Source: Enterocloster clostridioformis
GTDB taxonomy: Bacteria; Bacillota; Clostridia; Lachnospirales; Lachnospiraceae
Length of the DNA: 64,000 nucleotides
NCBI RefSeq assembly: GCF_020297485.1
Contig: NZ_JAIWZC010000002.1
Coordinates: forward strand, 372,001 to 436,000
Direction: 5' to 3'
Every line of letters begins with the position of its first letter. Within the stretch, counting starts at the first letter, position 1. This document shows, piece by piece, positions 18,353 through 27,600 of this stretch. The position numbers were made by a program, and so were the translations under genes. The notes below the pieces were generated by a model. The model made no database searches and was not told the origin of the DNA. It saw only the letters and a list, made by a program, of their open reading frames with translations.

Positions 18353-19647
18353 AAAAGGCGCTGGACTACATCGAGAACCCGGACAAGACCGATGAAAAGC
18401 TATTCGTTTCCTCCTATGGCTGTTCGTATGAAACGGCGGATATTGAGTTTCAAATGTTGTTAGATCAGGCGTTCAAGAAAGGCAACAATCTGGCCCACCA
18501 CCTGATACAAGCCTTTGAGCCGAGCGAAACCACGCCGGAGCAGGCCCACGAAATCGGACGGCAGCTTGCGGATGAAGTGCTTGGCGGGAAATATCCCTAT
18601 GTGATAACCACCCACATAGACAAGGGCCATCTGCATAACCACATCATTTTCTGCGCGGTGGATATGGCAAACCAGCGCAAGTATATTTCCAACCGCCAGA
18701 GCTATGCCTATATCCGGCGCACCAATGACCGGCTGTGCAGGGAACACGGCCTGTCCGTGGTGATGCCGGGCAAGGACAAGGGAAAGAGCTATGCCGAATG
18801 GGACGCCCAGCGCAAGGGCAAGAGCTGGAAAGCAAAGCTGAAAACCGCCATTGACGCGGCCATCCCGCAGGCCAGAGATTTTGACAGTTTCCTGCGGCTC
18901 ATGGAGGCGCAGGGCTACGAGATGAAACGCGGGAAATTCATTTCATTCCGCTCCCCCGGACAGGAACGCTTTACCCGCTGCAAAACCTTGGGGGTGGACT
19001 ACACCGAAGAAGCCATTACCCGGCGTATCAAGGGGCTGGCTGTGGACAGAGGGCCGAAGCGTAAAGTGGAACAGGGAATTTCCTTGCGTATTGAGATTGA
19101 AAACAATATCAAGGCGCAGCAATCGGCGGGCTATGCGCGGTGGGCGAAGCTCTACAACTTGAAGCAGGCCGCCAAAGCCTTAAACTTCCTGACGGAACAC
19201 CAGATTGAGAGCTACGAGGGCTTGGAAAGCAGGCTGGACGAGATCAGCACAGCCAACGACGAAGCCGCCGCTGCCCTGAAAGCAGTGGAGTGCCGCCTTG
19301 GAGAAATGGCTCTGCTGATAAAGCAGATTTCCACCTACAAGCAGACCAGGCCCGTGGCGCTGGAATACCACAGGGCCAAAGACAAGGCCGCGTTCCGGCG
19401 AGAGCATGAGAGCCAGCTTATTTTGTATGAAGCTGCGGCGAGGGCGCTCAAAGAGGCCGGGATGAAGAAGCTCCCCAATCTGTATGCGCTCAAAGCCGAG
19501 TATAAAAAGCTGGACGGAGAACGGGAACGGCTGTCAGAACAGTATAACGAGGTAAAGAAAGAGCTGAAAGAATACGGCATTATCAAGCAGAATGTGGACA
19601 GCATTTTGCGGGTGACGCCGGGAAAGGAGCAGATACAGGAGCTATGA
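18313..19647 (+). CDS. Relaxase of the ICE
   Basis: The 444-aa relaxase/mobilization nuclease has an N-terminal catalytic domain. The histidine motif HIDKGHLHNHIIF near residue 100 gives the metal-binding HxH, and NNLAHHLIQAF near residue 57 is typical of this relaxase group. The C-terminal half is helical and rich in Glu/Lys/Ala, a probable coiled coil. It nicks oriT, stays covalently linked to the 5' end and is taken to the VirD4 coupling protein (50561-52366). The catalytic Tyr is probably near the N-terminus (ALDYIENP). The stop codon overlaps the next gene by 4 nt. Confidence 0.9.
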   Translation: MAVTKIHPIKSTLKKALDYIENPDKTDEKLFVSSYGCSYETADIEFQMLLDQAFKKGNNLAHHLIQAFEPSETTPEQAHEIGRQLADEVLGGKYPYVITTHIDKGHLHNHIIFCAVDMANQRKYISNRQSYAYIRRTNDRLCREHGLSVVMPGKDKGKSYAEWDAQRKGKSWKAKLKTAIDAAIPQARDFDSFLRLMEAQGYEMKRGKFISFRSPGQERFTRCKTLGVDYTEEAITRRIKGLAVDRGPKRKVEQGISLRIEIENNIKAQQSAGYARWAKLYNLKQAAKALNFLTEHQIESYEGLESRLDEISTANDEAAAALKAVECRLGEMALLIKQISTYKQTRPVALEYHRAKDKAAFRREHESQLILYEAAARALKEAGMKKLPNLYALKAEYKKLDGERERLSEQYNEVKKELKEYGIIKQNVDSILRVTPGKEQIQEL

Positions 19648-19997
19648 ACATACCGAGAATGAATTACCGCCAGTACCGCAAGGCCCGGCGGCTCACGCAT
19701 GAGTGTTGTAATTACTGTGACGGAAACTGCCTCCTGCTGGACGATGGCGAGGAATGTGTCTGTGTGCAGAGCATTTCCTATTCCGTGCTGTGCCGATGGT
19801 TTCAGGCTGCCGTCCTCCCGCTGGACGCGACACTTTATGCCGAACTGATGGAGCGAAGCCAAGCGCGGCGTTGCCGGGAATGCGGGGCACTGTTTTCTCC
19901 CAGACGTCCAAACTGCCTCTACTGTCCAGACTGTGCCAAGAAACGCAAGCGCCAGAGCAAGAAGCTGTGGGCAAGGAAACACCGGGAGCATGCGTAG
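19644..19997 (+). CDS. Cysteine-rich VLP-domain protein
   Basis: This 117-aa protein begins MNIPRMNYRQYRKARRL and has about 15 Cys in two clusters. The N-terminal cluster includes HECCNYCDGNCLLLDDGEEC, and the C-terminal one a zinc ribbon CRECG...CPDC. This is the Cys_rich_VLP family found beside relaxases in clostridial elements. A copy with the same order lies at 44215-44601. It probably binds zinc; its role in transfer is unknown. Its stop codon lies inside the first terminal repeat of the 19994-20106 element. Confidence 0.85.
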   Translation: MNIPRMNYRQYRKARRLTHECCNYCDGNCLLLDDGEECVCVQSISYSVLCRWFQAAVLPLDATLYAELMERSQARRCRECGALFSPRRPNCLYCPDCAKKRKRQSKKLWARKHREHA

Positions 19998-20106
19998 AAA
20001 AAGTAATGGGAAAAGGCCCTGAAATATCAGGGCTTTTTCCTTTGGTCAGAGGGGTGGGTACTATGTTACTACCTTTTCTCCTGGAAGCGGCATTTACTTT
20101 TTCTAC
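19994..20106. repeat. 113-bp element with 13-bp inverted ends, copy 1
   Basis: It is bounded by GTAGAAAAAGTAA and its exact inverse TTACTTTTTCTAC. Inside lies a terminator hairpin (GCCCTGA-4 nt-TCAGGGC then T5, 20016-20038). A second copy lies at 21359-21469, flanking the methyltransferase/DUF6050 pair. Confidence 0.7.
20016..20038 (+). terminator. Terminator of the mobC-relaxase operon
   Basis: GCCCTGA AATA TCAGGGC is followed by TTTTT, 18 nt after the Cys-rich gene stop. Confidence 0.85.
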
Positions 20107-20278
20107 AAGGTGATACCGATATCCCGCTCTCATTTCTGCGTTGCCATTCTGTTTCTTTTTCCTATGGCTTTCCCCACAATCATATATCCTTGAAAAATCA
20201 GTAGATTTTTCGATGGAGTTTCTATATAATAAAATCAGTTAGTTAATGCGAACTTAGTAAGAGCAAGGAGGTTATTCC

Positions 20279-20917
20279 ATGGGGATTCTCAAACAGTTTT
20301 TTAACAACACCCGAAAGCCGAACGGTTGGATGGGGAAATTGATGGTCAACGGTATGAATCAAGGGCATGCCGCTGTTTCCGATTGGGGCCTTTCCTATTT
20401 TCCAGATGTACCGGGGGTAGCTCATTCTATGCTGGCGGATTTCGGATGTGGTGGAGGACGCAATACCGCAGAACTTTTAAAACGGTTTCCGGAGGCAAGA
20501 GTGACAGCCCTGGATTATTCCAAGGTCGCTTGCGACAAAACAAAGCAATTCAATCGGAATGAGGTGCAGGCTGGGAGATGTAACGTTGTGCAGGGGGATG
20601 TGTCCCGCCTTCCCTTTGAAGCGGCGACATTTGATGTGATCACTGCCTTTGAAACGGTCTATTTCTGGCCGGGGCCAGTGGAGAGCTTTCAAGAAGTCTG
20701 GCGGGTACTGAAACCGGGTGGCACATTTATGATTGTGAATGAATCGGATGGTAGGAACACAAAAGACGAAAAATGGGCTGGTATCATCGATGGAATGCGT
20801 ATTTTTACGCAGGAGCGGTTGACACAATACTTAAAAGATGCAGGCTTTTCCCAGATAGCCGCACATGTAAATCGGAAACAACACTGGATTTGTCTCCTGG
20901 CGGAGAAAGCACGGTAA
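20279..20917 (+). CDS. SAM-dependent methyltransferase (class I)
   Basis: This 212-aa protein has the Methyltransf_11 fold. Motif I is LADFGCGGGRNTAEL near residue 52, motif II VTALDYSK, and the later motifs FDVITAFETVYFW and RVLKPGGTFMIVNE are clear. A TATAAT box lies at 20225-20230 and AAGGAGG before the ATG. It is cargo inside the ICE, paired with a DUF6050 gene and flanked by two related repeat elements. The substrate is unknown; a small molecule is likeliest for this family. Confidence 0.88.
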   Translation: MGILKQFFNNTRKPNGWMGKLMVNGMNQGHAAVSDWGLSYFPDVPGVAHSMLADFGCGGGRNTAELLKRFPEARVTALDYSKVACDKTKQFNRNEVQAGRCNVVQGDVSRLPFEAATFDVITAFETVYFWPGPVESFQEVWRVLKPGGTFMIVNESDGRNTKDEKWAGIIDGMRIFTQERLTQYLKDAGFSQIAAHVNRKQHWICLLAEKAR

Positions 20918-20986
20918 GAGGAATCGCCGATTCAAAATTCGGATTTATAGAGATTTCTTACTTACAACATAGGATGGAGGGATAGA

Positions 20987-21319
20987 ATGACACGCGGAGA
21001 GATTTGGAAAGATTTTTTGAAACATACTGTTTTGACCTTGGTAATCGCACTGTTTCTGTTTTTGATCTTCAAGTCTGTTTTTACCAAAAACGGCGAAACG
21101 GAATATTTTTATGTCTGGCTCTGTTGCGGGATTCCCTTTGGGATTCGGAGGATGTTTGTCTGGCTGGTTCCCCATGGATATGACTTAGGCGGTTCGGTTG
21201 GTATTATTGCGGTGAACTTTATAATAGGCGGCCTGATCGGCGGGGTCATCCTGACCTGGCGTCTGGTGGTTGCTGTATGGTATATTCCTCTTACCATTTA
21301 CCGATTGCTCACAAATTGA
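20987..21319 (+). CDS. DUF6050-like small membrane protein
   Basis: The 110-aa product has three hydrophobic segments (LTLVIALFLFLIFKSVF; the FYVWLCCGIPFGIRRMF region; IIAVNFIIGGLIGGVIL) and no enzymatic motif. GGAGGGATAGA precedes the ATG. It is the second gene of the cargo pair after the methyltransferase and resembles the DUF6050 family common in clostridial mobile elements. Function is unknown. Confidence 0.7.
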   Translation: MTRGEIWKDFLKHTVLTLVIALFLFLIFKSVFTKNGETEYFYVWLCCGIPFGIRRMFVWLVPHGYDLGGSVGIIAVNFIIGGLIGGVILTWRLVVAVWYIPLTIYRLLTN

Positions 21320-21358
21320 GTTGGATTTCTGGTTGAGTTCTAAAATGTCAGGGAATAC

Positions 21359-21469
21359 GTAGAAAAAGCAACGGGGAAAAGCCCTGAAATATGGGGGATT
21401 TTTTCTTAGTCGGGAGTATATCTGCGTGTTATTATCATTCCCCCCGGAATCAGAGGTTACTTTTTCTAC
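21359..21469. repeat. 111-bp element with inverted ends, copy 2
   Basis: The ends are GTAGAAAAAGCAAC and GTTACTTTTTCTAC (one mismatch). The inner hairpin AGCCCTGAAATATGGGGGATTTTTT is a decayed form of the terminator in copy 1. Bases 21470-21634 beyond it show no gene I can support. Confidence 0.65.
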
Positions 21470-21634
21470 AAATGGCAGCGTAGCTTCTTTCTCCTTGTTT
21501 GCCTGATTCTGCCGCAGCCTGTATATCGGGAAGGTTGAAACGAAAGAGCAGCCAAAGCGAATAATCCCTGCACTGCTGCAAACGGTCACGTTTGATGTAT
21601 CAAAACGGGATGGATTGGTATGACACGCGAAAAT

Positions 21635-23478
21635 CGAGTAGGAGGAAGGCGATTATTTCGCCTTCCGACCTCTCACACCACCGTACGTACCGTTCGGTAT
21701 ACGGCGGTTCAATCAACTTAACATGTAACAGCCTTTTCGGCGTAGTAGTCTTCCATGGATACAAGACCAAACTTAGCTAGTCTCTCTTTACTGATACAAA
21801 TGTGGAGATTCCAGCTTCTGCACACTCTGGCATATCCTTTGGCATATGAAATGCCATGTGCCGCATTTGGCGGCAGACCAAGTTTGATAAGATTCTTTTC
21901 CCTGTTCTTTGGCGTTTTCCAGTGTTTCCATATGCACATGCGCAGTCGATACCGAATCTGTCCGTCCATTTTTGCGCACAGCCTTTTCATGCTTCCGATT
22001 TTGAAATAATTTATCCACCCTCGGATAAGCCGGTTGAGTTTCCCAATTTTATAACCATTGCCCACTCCCCAGCTCCTGCTTGTATATTTCTTCATCTGCG
22101 CCTTGAACTTTGCTGCCGCTTTCGGGTGTGGTCTGGCTTTGTACCCTTTGGCAAATGAGTCATAGTAAAATCCAAACCCCAGATACTTAATGCCCTTTGG
22201 TTTATCAACCCTGCTCTTTTCCGCGTTCACTTTCAGTCCAAGCTTTTCCTCTATAAACCGAGCCACGCTCTTCATTACCCGCTCTGCCGCCTGTCTGCTC
22301 CCGACCATTATAATAAGGTCATCTGCATACCGGACGAAATCCAGCCTCCTTGCTTCCAGTTCTTTGTCCAGCTCATTTAACATGATATTTGCTAACAGCG
22401 GCGAGATATTTCCACCCTGCGGTGTGCCGACTACCGTATCTTCATACTCATCATCAATCATTACGCCGCTGACCAGAATCTTTCTTACCACCGATATGAC
22501 ATCTCCGTCCTTTATTGTCCGTCCGAAAATCGTCATCAGCTTGTCATGGTCTACTGTGTCAAAGAATTTCGCTAGGTCGATATCCACTATCCAGTTGTGT
22601 CCGTCATTCATCATTTCCAATGCTTTAAGGACTGCCTGCTGTGCACACCGCTTGGGTCTGAATCCATAGCTGTGGTCGTGAAACTGCTCCTCAAATATCG
22701 GGGTAAGCACCTGTGCCACCGCCTGCTGTACAAAGCGGTCTACTGCTGTTGGCACTCCAAGATTTCTTGTACCACCATCGGGTTTGGGTATCTCCACCCT
22801 GCGGACTGGCTTCGGCTTATACTTCCTCGTCCGCAACTGTTCCTTAATGTTTTCGCCGTTTTCCGAAAGATATGCGCCAAGTTCTTCAACGGTCATCCCG
22901 TCCACGCCTGCCGCTCCTTTATTCCTTACGACTTGCAGATACGCCGCATTTAGATTATCCCTGCTTAATATCTGCTCCATGAGACTGCTTGTGTCCATGC
23001 GTTGTTTCCTTTCTGCCCCTTTTGCCTTTGCCGCCTTTGAAGTCATCGACAGGCGTATGCTCCGGCTACGAAGTGGAACGTACTTCAACTGATTGATTGT
23101 TCAGCCCTTCGCTCCGTCCCCATTACAGGAACTTCCTCACTACTATGGCTTCTGCTGACTTCTCACAATTCGTTGTTACTACGGCTAATGAGACCGCCTG
23201 TGAGACCTCCCCAGTTAAGGTGCGTGTTCTTTTCCTCCATGTACCTGCCGCATTTACTCGTACTTCCGGCAACCTTTTGGACTTCAGTGCCTTTTGCCAC
23301 CTTATCCGTATTTCCGAGCCTTATATGCGGTTCCTGTCCGTCAGGTCAGAGGTTTGCTTACAGCTTCTTTCAGATTCCGTCTCACGGCGGACACCCTTGC
23401 TGTTCGGCTATGTGCTTCGTTGTTGCCTACGCGCACTTGGGACTTTCACCCATTAGAAAACGCCCATGCTGGGCAAAC
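21635..23478 (-). mobile_element. Group II intron
   Basis: On the - strand the intron starts GTTTGCCCAGCATGGGCG and shows GGGTGAAAGTCCC, the usual 5' layout. It contains the reverse transcriptase gene and ends with a domain V hairpin (GAACCGCCGTATACC...GGTACGTACGGTGG) and a domain VI hairpin (GGAAGGCG/CGCCTTCC). The 5' end falls directly after the T-run of a terminator hairpin, a site preference known for some bacterial group II introns. The 3' boundary is good to a few bases. Confidence 0.85.
21718..22998 (-). CDS. ltrA: Group II intron reverse transcriptase/maturase
   Basis: From the ATG at 22998 (AAAGGAAAC upstream) the product is 426 aa. It has the RT blocks NKGAAGVDGMTVEEL, YGFRPKRCAQQAV, DIDLAKFFDTVDH, GTPQGGNISPLLANIMLNEL and the catalytic FVRYADDLIIMV, followed by the maturase X domain (RSWGVGNGYKIGKLNRLIRG region). 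There is no HNH endonuclease domain at the C-terminus. It splices and mobilises the intron RNA around it. A longer frame to 23088 lies inside intron RNA and lacks a ribosome site. Confidence 0.95.
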   Translation of the reverse strand: MDTSSLMEQILSRDNLNAAYLQVVRNKGAAGVDGMTVEELGAYLSENGENIKEQLRTRKYKPKPVRRVEIPKPDGGTRNLGVPTAVDRFVQQAVAQVLTPIFEEQFHDHSYGFRPKRCAQQAVLKALEMMNDGHNWIVDIDLAKFFDTVDHDKLMTIFGRTIKDGDVISVVRKILVSGVMIDDEYEDTVVGTPQGGNISPLLANIMLNELDKELEARRLDFVRYADDLIIMVGSRQAAERVMKSVARFIEEKLGLKVNAEKSRVDKPKGIKYLGFGFYYDSFAKGYKARPHPKAAAKFKAQMKKYTSRSWGVGNGYKIGKLNRLIRGWINYFKIGSMKRLCAKMDGQIRYRLRMCIWKHWKTPKNREKNLIKLGLPPNAAHGISYAKGYARVCRSWNLHICISKERLAKFGLVSMEDYYAEKAVTC

Positions 23479-23526
23479 AAAAGCGCCGGACGCAAGGGCT
23501 ATATAGCCCCCGCGCCCGGCGCTTTT
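23479..23526 (-). terminator. Terminator used as group II intron target
   Basis: A long hairpin AAAAGCGCCGG...CCGGCGCTTTT closes the leftward conjugation operon after the TTRAP gene; the intron begins at the next base. Confidence 0.85.
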
Positions 23527-23537
23527 GCCTGCTTGGG

Positions 23538-23738
23538 TTATTCGCCTGTGAAATAGAACCGCTGCGCCTCAAAGGCGGCGTCGCTCATGGCCTCCAGCTT
23601 ATCAAGGGACTGACGGGCCAGCGCCGCCATATCCTCGTTCACCTCTGGCAGAACGGCCTGGATTGCTCCCGCTGTCCTGCGCCGGTCACTCTTATGATAC
23701 ATACCAATCATGTTTTCTTCTTCTACGGTGAAATACAT
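23538..23738 (-). CDS. Transposon-transfer assisting (TTRAP) family protein
   Basis: This 66-aa acidic protein starts MYFTVEEENMIGMYH, then has RRTAGAIQAVLPEVN and a helical C-terminus ending RFYFTGE. Size, sequence and position at the end of the conjugation operon match the TTRAP family of Tn916-like/CTn elements. Four bases separate it from the gene before. The biochemical role is not known. Confidence 0.75.
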   Translation of the reverse strand: MYFTVEEENMIGMYHKSDRRRTAGAIQAVLPEVNEDMAALARQSLDKLEAMSDAAFEAQRFYFTGE

Positions 23739-23741
23739 TCC

Positions 23742-24686
23742 TCATACCTCCAATTCGTTTTTCTTGGTGTGGGGCGGGGCCTTTTTCGGGGCACTAGCCT
23801 GTTTCGTTTCGGAAAGCTGTCTGCGGATGGAGGCACGGGGCCTCCGCACCTCTTTCTCCCGGTTTTCGTCCTTGTGTATCACCGCATACAGCCCATGCCG
23901 ATCTCTCATGCCGGTAAAGCACAGGGATTTATAAGGCAGCATGGAAAAGAGGCGGTCAGTGTCCTTGCTGGACGCGATCTGCACAAAGTATGGGGACAGC
24001 TCCACCATGAAATGTGTCTTGTTTGGGCTGTTGGGGGCGGACAGCTCTTTCATTCCTGCCACTATGCGCCGGGCCTCCCTCATAATCAGTCCATTCCGCA
24101 GGACAGCGACGTGGCTTTTGAAGTCGCCGGGGGCAAGCGGCTCCCGGCTTCTCTGCTCCTGCCGCAGCACTTCACGCAGGTTTTCCGGCTCGTTGGGCTT
24201 GGCCTCATACCGCAGGAACGCCCCCAACTTGGGGTCAGGGCTCCCGTTAAAATACTGCGCGGCGGGCTGCTCCTTGTCGCCCTTTTCATAATGCAAAATG
24301 AGATTGTCCGCTTTTACCGCCTCGGCTATAACGTGCCGGAAATGCTGCTGGTAGTCCAGCTCATAGAGAGTTCCACGGATTTTCCCGCCCACTTTGCCGG
24401 TCAGCTCCACGGCGTAGGCAAGAACATGGTCGCGGGTCTGCTCCCCATTAAATTTCCATGTGTTGTATTGCCAGGTGTCCTTCAAGAATACGTCACGTTC
24501 CCGGAAACAGTACGTCCCGGAGGGGCGCGACATCCACAGCAGGGTTTTATCTTCGGCCTTATCACTGGCGGCGGCCTTACGGAGCATGTCTTTGTCAATC
24601 TCAAAATCATCCTGATAAAAGGCGGTATTCTGGCGCATGATCTGTTCCAGCGCGGCCAGAACATCCACATTCTCAAACTTATTCAC
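23742..24686 (-). CDS. Conserved ICE protein of unknown function
   Basis: I chose the GTG at 24686 (GGAGG upstream); it overlaps the preceding large gene by 8 nt. The 314-aa protein starts with a helical segment (NVDVLAALEQIMRQNTAF) and has RPSGTYCFRERDVFL, a central FRHVIAEAVKADNLILHYEKG, and a basic C-terminal tail ending KKNELEV. No catalytic motif is recognisable. It sits between the ArdA/ArdC-like protein and TTRAP, the usual CTn place. A role in establishment or anti-defence is possible by association only. Confidence 0.65.
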   Translation of the reverse strand: MNKFENVDVLAALEQIMRQNTAFYQDDFEIDKDMLRKAAASDKAEDKTLLWMSRPSGTYCFRERDVFLKDTWQYNTWKFNGEQTRDHVLAYAVELTGKVGGKIRGTLYELDYQQHFRHVIAEAVKADNLILHYEKGDKEQPAAQYFNGSPDPKLGAFLRYEAKPNEPENLREVLRQEQRSREPLAPGDFKSHVAVLRNGLIMREARRIVAGMKELSAPNSPNKTHFMVELSPYFVQIASSKDTDRLFSMLPYKSLCFTGMRDRHGLYAVIHKDENREKEVRRPRASIRRQLSETKQASAPKKAPPHTKKNELEV

Positions 24687-27600
24687 GGCCTCCCACCTCC
24701 ATATCCTTTGACTTCTCCCGCGCCGGGGACTGTTTCTTCTGTTCCTTTTTAGCCGCCGCAAGCTGCGCCCGGATGGAGGGCTTTTTCGTGCTATGGTTGG
24801 CCTTAGCATTCTTGTGGGCCTGTTTTTCTGTTTGTCTCTCTGCTTTCACTGCCGCAGCGACATCCGAAAGGGAAACCTGTTCTCCGGCTTTTGCTCTGGC
24901 TTCCAGTTCTTCCATAGACGGGGCGTTGTTCAGTATACCGTCAATCATGTTGTAGTTCTGCTCGGTGGACATCTCCGCCGTCTTGATATGACTTTCCTGC
25001 TGGGCGGGGATAGCAAAGGCCCTTGTGCCGTTTGCCATAATGAGATACCTGCCGTCCTCCGACTGGTGGTGGAATCCATACCCGGCGGCCTCCATCTGTT
25101 CCCGGCTCATGGCGGTTACATAGAAAGTCCCCCTCGGCGTTTTAACGGTTTCGCCCGTTTCCAGTTTGTCGGGGGTAAGCGGCTGTCCCTGCTCCTTGAA
25201 AAATTCCGGCACCTCCCGATAACCGACGCTATCCACATAGTAGGCAGTCTGTTTCCCGTCCTGCCGGAATACCACAATATCCCCCAGAGAGAGAGAACGT
25301 CCCGTGTAATCAGTGGGATGTTCCATATTGAAGCGATGGTAAATCTCGTCCAGAGAGGTGTTCTGATCCAACGGGGCTGTGTAGACAAGCTGGTAATTTT
25401 TCCTGTCTACGGAAAGCCCGTCCGCCTGCAAGCCCTCATAGGAACGGTAGCGGAAGTCGCGCCCCTCCGGGCCGCGCGGTACCTGGTAGATGGAAAAGTT
25501 AGGCTGCGCCGGGGCATCGGAACCAGAAGCAATATATTCCTCCACCGTCAAACCGGCGGCCCCGGCCTCCTGTGCGACCTCGGCCTGTACCAGCTCCTTG
25601 TAATCCTGCAAGTTCTTATCAAAGTCGGAAAGCTGCGGCGGCTCCGGCAACTGATACTGGCCTTGATTGAGAAGTGGGCGGCACTCCGTTACATAGTCTA
25701 CAAGGGCGTTCAAATAGGCGGTCTGCTCTGGCGGGAGGGAATCGCCGGATTGTAAAAGGCGCTGGGCTTCCTGTTCCATACGGGAAAGGGTACAGTGCTG
25801 CTTCATATAAGGGATAAACTCATTGAGAAGCATTTCCCGCTGGGCCTTGTCTGCCTCCCATGCCTCCGGCCCCTCGTGGTGCAGCACATGGTTTTTCCAG
25901 CTTTCATCCTGCGCGTAGTATTCGTGATAACCTTGGATATGCTCGATCAGGGAACCATCGCCGTCGCCAAAATCCTGCCGCCCCTCGTAGTTGTCCGGCT
26001 GGCCCTGCATCGTAAAATCAATGCGGAACTTGGTTTTATCGTACCAGCTCCCCGCGTGGTCTGGATGTTCCCGTTCCAAGCGTTTGGAACTGTCCAGCGC
26101 CCCGAAAACGGCCTCGGCCTCGTGCAACGGCATTTGTTGGCCGTCTTTTAAATGGGGGCTTTCACTCCAAAGAATCGTAACAATCGGCTCCGCTGCCGGG
26201 TCATGGGCGATTGTCTGTTCTGCCCTTGCAACGGCAATCTCGCTTTCAATCTGGCTTTTCATAAAATCATCCATGTGACCGTGCTGCATTTCATAGCCCT
26301 GTTCACACAGGCGGTTGATAAGCCCAATCGCCTTTTCGGTATCATCCATGGCCTCGGCATAGGCCACGATCAACTGCCGTTCCTCGCTGCCCAAACGCGG
26401 GGCGTTTTTCTCCGCCAGCTCGATCAGGGCGGCGGCCCGGTCCGCCGGGGACGCCTCCGGCATGAACGGCTTTCCATTCAAAAGGCCGTCGATCCCGTTC
26501 CACGCCTGCGGCTGGGGAATGGCGTTGGCCTGTTCAGCGGCTTCCAGAAAACCGGCCAGAGCGTCGCCGGTCAAGGGTTCCATCGTCCTATCCGGTCGCT
26601 CATGGATGGCAAGGATTTCTTTTCCAGCTTCCACAAGGGACAGGTCGGGGTTGTCAAGCTGGCCTCCGTCCAGTTCTTTGTAGTCGGGGTCATACAGTGT
26701 GTAATCATAGCCGGTTTCCGATGTCTGGATATACAGGTAATCGCCGTTTTCCAGACGGTAGGCGGCCTCCTGCGGGACTTCTGCCTGTTCCAGCGTTCCA
26801 TCCCCGGCAATGGTAAAGCCCTGCGCCTGCGCCGCCTCCTTGGTTCCCTGCGACACTTCGCCGGTGGATTTCAAATCCGCTTCAATGAGGGTTTGCAGCA
26901 TGGCTTTTACGCTGTCGGTCATTTCCTGCTGTTGCTCCGGGGACAGCTTGGAAAATACACTGTCCGGGTCTGGCTGCTCGGCGGCCTGTTCCAGTGGTGC
27001 GGCCTGCGGCTGTTCCTGCTGGGTCTGCCGCTGTTGCTGAAGCTGGGCAAGGTGGCCGTCAATGGTGCTAATCAGTTCATGGGCGGTGGCCCGGATGGTT
27101 TCAAGGGAGGCTTTCAGCTCTTTCAAGTCCTTGCCGGAACTCCAACCGGCCACATAGCCAAAGGAATAATCGGAGGTGTCCAGCCCGTAGTGCTGGCAGA
27201 CGGCATAGGCCACGCTTTCAGCCTGCACCTCGCGGGTGCGGCTGTCGGGGCGGTCGGCCTGCTCTATGGCCGGGGCTTCCGGGTCGATGGCGTGGAGCTT
27301 GGAATGGGCGATCTCGTGGATGGCCGTCTTTAGGGTCTGTAATTCGCTCATGCCCTCCTGAATGGCGATCCGCTTTTCCGTCAGGTGGTAGTAGCCGTGG
27401 GAACCGCCCGGAATGTCCTCAAAACCAATGGGAACCGGGGAGATCTGTTCCAGTGCCTTGAAAAATTCCCCGTAGCGTTCCACGCTGCCGGTCAGTTCTT
27501 CCACGCCGATAGAGGGCAGCGGTTCCCCCTCGGTCTGGCTCACATCAAAGACGGAAACGATCTTAAAGGCCGGAACCTGTATTTCCTGTACTTCGGTAAC

